Of a stretch of DNA of 64,000 nucleotides, positions 58,745 to 64,000 are shown one piece after another. Within the stretch, counting starts at the first letter, position 1; each line of letters starts with the position of its first letter. Source of the stretch: Lactuca virosa (lineage: Eukaryota; Streptophyta; Magnoliopsida; Asterales; Asteraceae). The stretch lies in assembly GCA_928212115.1 (NCBI GenBank), contig CAKMRJ010005745.1:68156474-68220473 (forward strand), read 5' to 3'. A model generated the notes under the pieces. It ran no database searches, was not told the DNA's origin, and saw nothing but the letters and a program-made list of their open reading frames with translations. Made by a program: the position numbers and the translations under genes.

Positions 58745-59627
58745 CTACTCATAAATTATACCAAACTCCCTAGAAAACCTAACGAAACAAGCATCCCATA
58801 AACAAATTTCACACATAAACACCCATTTGCATCCATTCACAAAAGCGTCTGACACACTAACTATAGACTTATGTAATGCACAAGATCTATGGAAGCCATG
58901 GAAGTGTACATGTTTTCTCCCCTTCCTATTTAAGTGGAGATGAACCTTAGAACAAGTTGCTCTAAGATTCCACTTACCATTTGCTCTGCGGTAAGCATTG
59001 TTCAACATGTCCAAAGCTTCCTTTTTCCTATGTCTCCCTTTAGCCATCAGCATCATTCCCAGGACAAATGTTGAATCCAAATGTCCCAATGCAGATGCTT
59101 CTTCAAGCATCGTTTTCCCTTCATGTTCAGCTTGTAAGAAAAATAACTTCATCTGAAAAAAACATTAAACACATAATTTCTAGTTAAAGTTATGCAAAAC
59201 AAGTAACAGATTAATTACTACTATGCATATATATAACAACGTACCAATCCATTCCTAAATAGAATATTTGGGTTTCTCATCTCTATGCATTTATTGACAA
59301 CTGTATGTTTCTGGTCAGACCAAACATGAAATCGTAATCCATCTAACTCCATATGTTTATATACTTCATCCGTTTTTCCTGCCTCGTTGAAGAATCTGCA
59401 ACTGCAAACGAAACACAATATTCGTTCCATAATGTAAAGACAACTCAAATACACTTGTGAAATAGAATGATCAAAGGAAAAACTTACACACTCTTCATCC
59501 TGAAAGCCTCGACTGCTGAAATTTTTGCCAAGTCGACTATTATTTTCTCCATCACTTCAAATGGCATGTCTGTTAGCGATTTCGTTTGATTTCTTAATTG
59601 ATTCTTAGAAGAAGTACTCGCTTCCAT
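58745..59627 (-). CDS. F-box protein gene B (At2g35280-like), three exons
   Basis: Exons 59627-59488, 59401-59245 and 59152-58745 give an open protein of about 234 residues. Introns begin GTAAGT and GTACGT and end in AG; phases fit without any stop. The F-box is near residues 18-46 (LTDMPFEVMEKIIVDL, then AVEAFRMKSVCRFFNEAG). A Sel1/TPR-like helical part follows (GKTMLEEASALGHLDSTFVL) and a Cys/His-rich end (FHRSCALHKS, MCEICLWDACFVRF). In this family the F-box binds SKP1 of an SCF ubiquitin ligase; the target is unknown. Gene A lies 1.1 kb downstream in the same orientation with the same intron positions, so the two are a tandem duplicate pair. They may have been picked up by the surrounding CACTA element. 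Confidence 0.7.
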
Positions 59628-59982
59628 AATAATAAACATTCACTAAGATAACGATTATGCGAAAATGATTTTAGGGTTTTTTGACTGTCGGAATTTTGAA
59701 ATTGGGGTTGTTTGCAAGTGACTGAAATACGAGTGAAGAACTAAAACAACGTGTTTCGTCGGAAAACATTATGGCGCCTAGAAGATGTTCCATTATAAAA
59801 TGACCAAATTGTCCTAATACATACAATGAGTCGTATTTAATTAGTAAGGGTAGTTTTGTAAAAAGTCATATTTAAAAGAAAAATCAATTTCTATTTTAAT
59901 CAAGGATGTAAAAATCGCTCGTCCGTCGCTCGGCGGTCGACTGGAGATAAGCGATTAATCAGACTCAGCGGGGATTAATCGG
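59628..59982. other. Upstream region of F-box gene B
   Basis: The probable promoter and 5' UTR of gene B lie here, but no clear TATA element is picked out. Close to the satellite (59905-59980) the sequence becomes GC-rich (TCGCTCGTCCGTCGCTCGGC, GATTAATC repeated). Confidence 0.45.
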
Positions 59983-62331
59983 GGACACCATAATCAACTA
60001 CCATGTTGACCAATGACCCGTATTTCATCCATGGACACCATAAGCAACTACCATATTGACCAATGGCCCATATGTCATCCATATGTCATCCATGTACACA
60101 TTAATCGACTACCATGTTGAACAATGACCCGTATTTCATCCATGGACACCATAAGCAACTACCATATTGACCAATAGCACATATGTCATCCATGGACACC
60201 ATAAGCAACTACCATCTTGACCAATGACCCGTATTTCATCCATGGGTGATACCATCACACCATAAGCAACTACCATGTTGACCAATGACCCATATGTCCT
60301 CCATGGACACCATAATCGACTACCATGTTGACCAATGACCTGTATTTCATCCATGGACACCATAAATAACTACCATATTGACCAATGGCCCATATGTCAT
60401 CTATATGTCATCCATGGACACCATAAGCAACTACCATATTGACCAATGACCCATATGTCATCCATGGACACCATAATCAACTACCATGTTGACCAATGAC
60501 CCGTATTTCATCCATGGACACCATAAGCAACTACCATATTGACCAATGGCCCATATGTCATCCATGGACACCATAATCAACTACCATGTTGATCAATGAC
60601 CCGTATTTCATCCATGGACATCATAAGCAACTACCATATTGACCAATGGCCCATATGTCATCCATATGTCATCCATGGACACCATAATCGACTACCATGT
60701 TGACCAATGACCCGTATTTCATCCATGGACACCATAAGCAACTCCATATTTACCAATGGCCCATATGTCATCCATGGACACCATAATCAACTACCATGTT
60801 GACCAATGACCCGTATTTCATCCATGGACACCATAAGCAACTACCATATTGACTAATGGCCTATATGTCATCCATATGACATCCATGGACACAATAAGCA
60901 ACTACCATGTTGAACAATGACCCGTAATTTCATCCATGGACACCATAAGCCATTACCATGTGCACCAATGGCCCATATGTAATCCATATGTCAACCATGG
61001 ACACCATAAGCCATTACCATGTGGACCAATCAACCATATGTCATCCATGGACACAATAAGCCACTACCATGTCGACCAATGGCCCATATGTCATCCATAT
61101 GTCATCCATGGACACTATAAGCAACTACCATGTTGACCAATGACCGGTATTTTATCCATGGACACCATAAGCAACTACCATATTGACCAATGGGCCATAT
61201 GTCATCCATATGTCATCCATGGACACCATAGTCAACTACCATGTTGACCAATGACCCGTATTTTGATCCATGGGTGATACCATCACACCATAAGCAACTA
61301 CCATGTTGACCAATGACCCATATGTCGTCCATGGACACCATAATCGAATACCATGTTGACCAATGGCCAGTATTTCATCCATGGACACCATAAGCAACTA
61401 CCATATTGACAAATGGCCCATATGTCATCCATGGACACCATAATCAACTACCATGTTGACCAATGATCCCTATTTCATCCATGGACACCATAAGTAACTA
61501 CCATATTGACCAATGGCCAATATGTCATCCATATGTCATCCATGGACACCATAAGCAAGTACCATGTTGACCAATGACCAGTATTTCATCCATGGACACC
61601 ATAAGCCATTACCATGTGGACCAATGGCCCATATATCATCCATATGTCAACCATGGACACCATAAGCCATTACCATGTGGACCAATCAACCATATGTCAT
61701 CCATGGACACAATAAGCCACTACCATGTCGACCAATGGCCCATATGTCATCCATGGACACCATAAGCAACTACTATGTTGACCAATGACCCGTATTTCAT
61801 CCATGGACACCATAAGCAACTACCATAGTGACCAATGGCCCATATGTCATCCATATGTCATCCATGGACACCATAATCAACTACCATGTTGACCAATGAC
61901 CCGTATTTCATCAATGGGTGATACAATCACACCATAAGCAACTACTATATTGACCAATAACCCATATGTCCTCCATGGACACCATAATCGAGTACCATGT
62001 TGACCAATGACCTGTATTTCATCCATGGACACCATAAGCAACTACCATATTGACCAATGGCCCATATGTCATCCATGGACACCATAATCAACTACCATGC
62101 TGACCAATGACCCGTATTTCATCCATGGACACCATAAGCCATTACCATATGGACCAATGGCCCATATGTCATCCATATGTCAACCATGGACCCCATAAGC
62201 CATTACCATGTGGACCAATCAACCATATGTCATCCACGGACACAATAAGCCACTACCATGTCGACCAATGGCCCATATGTCATCCATGGACACCATAAGC
62301 CACTATCATATATATTGACATGACCCGTACG
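59983..62331. repeat. Satellite array, 50-bp monomer, about 45 units
   Basis: The basic monomer (50 bp) combines CCATGTTGACCAATGACCCG, TATTTCATCCATGGACACCA and TAAGCAACTA. Common variants carry an 11-bp internal duplication (CATCCATATGT) or a GGGTGATACCATCAC insertion. Two main types alternate (ATGTTGACCAATGACCCGTA and ATATTGACCAATGGCCCATA). A block of three special monomers (CCATTACCATGTGGACCAAT type) recurs at about 60948, 61601 and 62130, which is a higher-order structure. Frames inside it are by-products of the repeat length. Confidence 0.95.
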
Positions 62332-62922
62332 TCTTTTGTATATAAATTTTGGTTTAAATAGAAAAGCGTAAAGATGTATAGTTTATTAATGTTTAGTCCT
62401 CGTATATAATTTTAAGTTAAAATTATACTGTGAACACATCGTTACTCTATGTTCTTTCTTGATGTTATTTATATGTATATACCCTATTTATCAATCTGTA
62501 ACTACTTTAAATAAATTTGAATTACTAAATATTTAGCGGTAATTAGCACAATTCGAATTTTTTATTAGCGGAGGTTCAAAGTATTTCACAATTCGTTTCC
62601 CTCCAACCTACACATGTTTATGCTGCATATTAGGGTAGTTAGGTTTACCGATTAGAAATAGGGTTTACATTTTCTGTAATCATCATCTCCGGGGGCTTAT
62701 TGATCGAAATCTTTGTTCATTATACGTTTGTGCACTGACTTTGGCGATATAGGTTGTCACTCGTCTAAAATTTATATTTATTTAATTTACTGTTGTCGTG
62801 ATGATCGATCGTTTTTTCTTCTCTGGTAATCTTCATGTAAATTGGTTTTGATTGTATTCAATAGTTTGCATGCAAAGTAATGCCTTCATATATAATTTAT
62901 TTTTATTATTTGTGTCAGAAAG
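62332..62922 (+). promoter_or_regulatory. Probable promoter and 5' UTR of the transposase gene
   Basis: No ORF. A TTTGTGTCAG|AAAG acceptor-like site just before the ATG at 62923 suggests a 5' UTR intron. Sequence between the satellite and about 62560 is AT-rich; 62570-62760 is more balanced and gene-like. Confidence 0.4.
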
Positions 62923-64000
62923 ATGTCGACCCCGAAACCAAAAGGAGCATCCGATGTGAAGCCAACTAAATTCATTGCACCACAAGGTATGAAACGCAAC
63001 AGGATTTCTGCTGCAAAATTCCTAAACAGACAGTTACAAGATGAAGAAATCGACTTGCCAATACCAACAACCACATCCAAAGCACCTATAACATCTACCA
63101 ACAAAACCCCTAAACCTATATCATTAACATCACCCATGACTACCACTTCCTCGGCATCACTTAAAACATCCACACCCTCCTTAGAAAAAACATTTAAAAC
63201 TTCAGAAACTGGAACAATACAATCGTCAACACGAACATCAATAACGAAAACTTCAGAACCTACATTATCTAAACCATCCTCAACACTAACACCCACTACC
63301 ACATCATCAACACTTATATCTACTACCACAACCTCAAAACCTGCATCTACACTACCATCCTCCACAACTACAATAACCACCACACCCTCCTTAAGTAAAG
63401 GAACTACCACATCCTCAACATATACATCTATCCCAACACCTACCCTAAAATATACCCCCATCAACAACACCTATCCCAGAATCTACCCCATCACCAACAC
63501 AACCACCCATGAATGGATCTGTAGTGGAAAGTGTAGAAGGTGAAAACAATTCCTCTGAAGATTGTGGACCAGATGGACGTTTTAATGTTCATGTTTGGAA
63601 AAATACGTGAGTTACCAATTCAAATCTTAATTACAACTTTTTTTTACGTATTAAATTTTGGTTTACACCTACATATCAATTCATAACTTAACACATCACA
63701 TGATTACTTGCAGGCTAATTCCACCAGGCCCTTGTGCACACGTTATTAGTCAGTCCTTTAAAGAAAGAGTAGATCCAGAAGGGTTCGCTTGGGCACAAGT
63801 AAGCAAAGAAATGCGCGAATTATATTGGGAGGAGTTTCAGGTAAACTATAAGTCATAAATTGTTGTTTGGTAAACATTTACACTTCAACTTATGTTTATA
63901 TTGTTAATGTGTAGAAAAAATGTTGTTGGGATGAGACAATAGACTCGTTGGTGAGGCAAGCTTGGGCAAGGAAAGCGGCACAAAGTTATGGTCAATATCT
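62923..64000 (+). CDS. En/Spm-type (Ptta, transposase_24-like) protein, 5' part
   Basis: Starts at the ATG at 62923 (MSTPKPKGASDVKPTKF) with a Ser/Thr/Pro-rich region of about 170 residues. The frame must change by one near the C run at about 63452 to continue as PIPESTPSPTQPP and NNSSEDCGPDGRFNVHVWKN. Exon 1 then ends at 63606 (GTGAGT donor), exon 2 is 63714-63840 (LIPPGPCAHVISQSF, MRELYWEEFQ) and exon 3 starts at 63915 (KKCCWDETIDSLVRQAWARK) and leaves the window. The W-x(n)-YWEEFQKK...W pattern is typical of the plant Ptta/En/Spm transposase family. The frame change could be a real mutation or a homopolymer error. Confidence 0.65.

Larger units (their letters stand above)
55577..64000. mobile_element. 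Putative CACTA (En/Spm) element, left terminus inside window
   Basis: CACTACAAGAAAAACGC at 55577 is the canonical CACTA terminal inverted repeat. It is followed for 450 bp by subterminal repeats of TGCTATGGAA/TGCTAGGGAA/TGCTACCGA. At 62923 an ORF with an En/Spm-type transposase domain begins, in the orientation expected for the inside of the element, and no opposite terminus (CTTGTAGTG) occurs between them. A single element reaching beyond the window is therefore the simplest reading. It would then contain the F-box genes and the satellite. Alternatively the terminus and the transposase ORF belong to different insertions. Confidence 0.5.

Noticed and set aside
60936..62298. Repetitive ORFs (MDTISHYHVDQWPICHP type) in the satellite
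   Set aside because: They arise because some monomers are divisible by three or lack stops; the frames break at variant monomers and no start or promoter context supports them.
62886..63470. Minus-strand valine/aspartate-rich ORF of 194 codons
   Set aside because: Antisense of the Ser/Thr/Pro-rich region of the transposase gene, whose plus-strand continuation has splice sites and a known domain.

Overview
This window looks like repeat-rich nuclear DNA of a flowering plant, most likely a lettuce-type Asteraceae (Lactuca or a close relative). That identification is inference, from the AT-rich background, the plant Ty3/gypsy and Ty1/copia families, a CACTA-type terminus, plant introns and the many ACTCG-N-CGAGT palindromes in the LTRs that I associate with lettuce. 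About 85% of the window is transposon sequence. Only two genes look host-like, and they may sit inside a transposon.

Layout. 1-10268: Ty3/gypsy chromovirus (E1, plus strand), almost complete; its 5' LTR is cut by the window edge and it carries one intact 1510-codon Gag-Pol. 10269-32043: a second Ty3/gypsy chromovirus (E2, minus strand) with eroded genes. E1 lies inside the 3' LTR of E2. A complete Ty1/copia element (E3, minus strand, 14431-26676) interrupts the reverse transcriptase of E2. E2 itself lies inside an older LTR element (E5, minus strand), of which the 5' LTR and primer-binding site remain at 32391-33272. 33273-36703: sequence without recognisable genes, holding a small inverted-repeat transposon at 34094-34506. 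36704-53048: a large decayed Ty1/copia element (E4, plus strand) interrupted by a gypsy-type solo LTR at 46080-48566. 53049-54880: AT-rich spacer with an (AT)n tract. 54881-55576: a gypsy-type LTR fragment with palindrome doublets. 55577-64000: a CACTA terminus, a tandem pair of F-box genes on the minus strand, a satellite of about 45 units (monomer 50 bp), and the start of an En/Spm-type transposase gene that runs off the window.

How the parts relate. The order of insertion is E5, then E2, then E1 and E3, supported by interrupted LTRs or genes and, for E3, E4 and the solo LTR, by 5-bp target duplications. E3 and E4 are both SIRE/Maximus-like copia elements with an unusually large gag and a long, homologous, broken ORF after pol (env-like position). 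All E2, E3 and E4 coding regions are broken. E1 is the only element that could still supply proteins.

The strongest unexplained signal is a periodic arrangement of ACTCG-N-CGAGT palindromes. They come in pairs 20-22 bp apart, and the pairs repeat every 62-69 bp, in two different LTR families of the window, while the sequence between them is not visibly conserved. The second is the 55.6-64 kb block, which may be a CACTA transposon that has captured two F-box genes and a satellite array.
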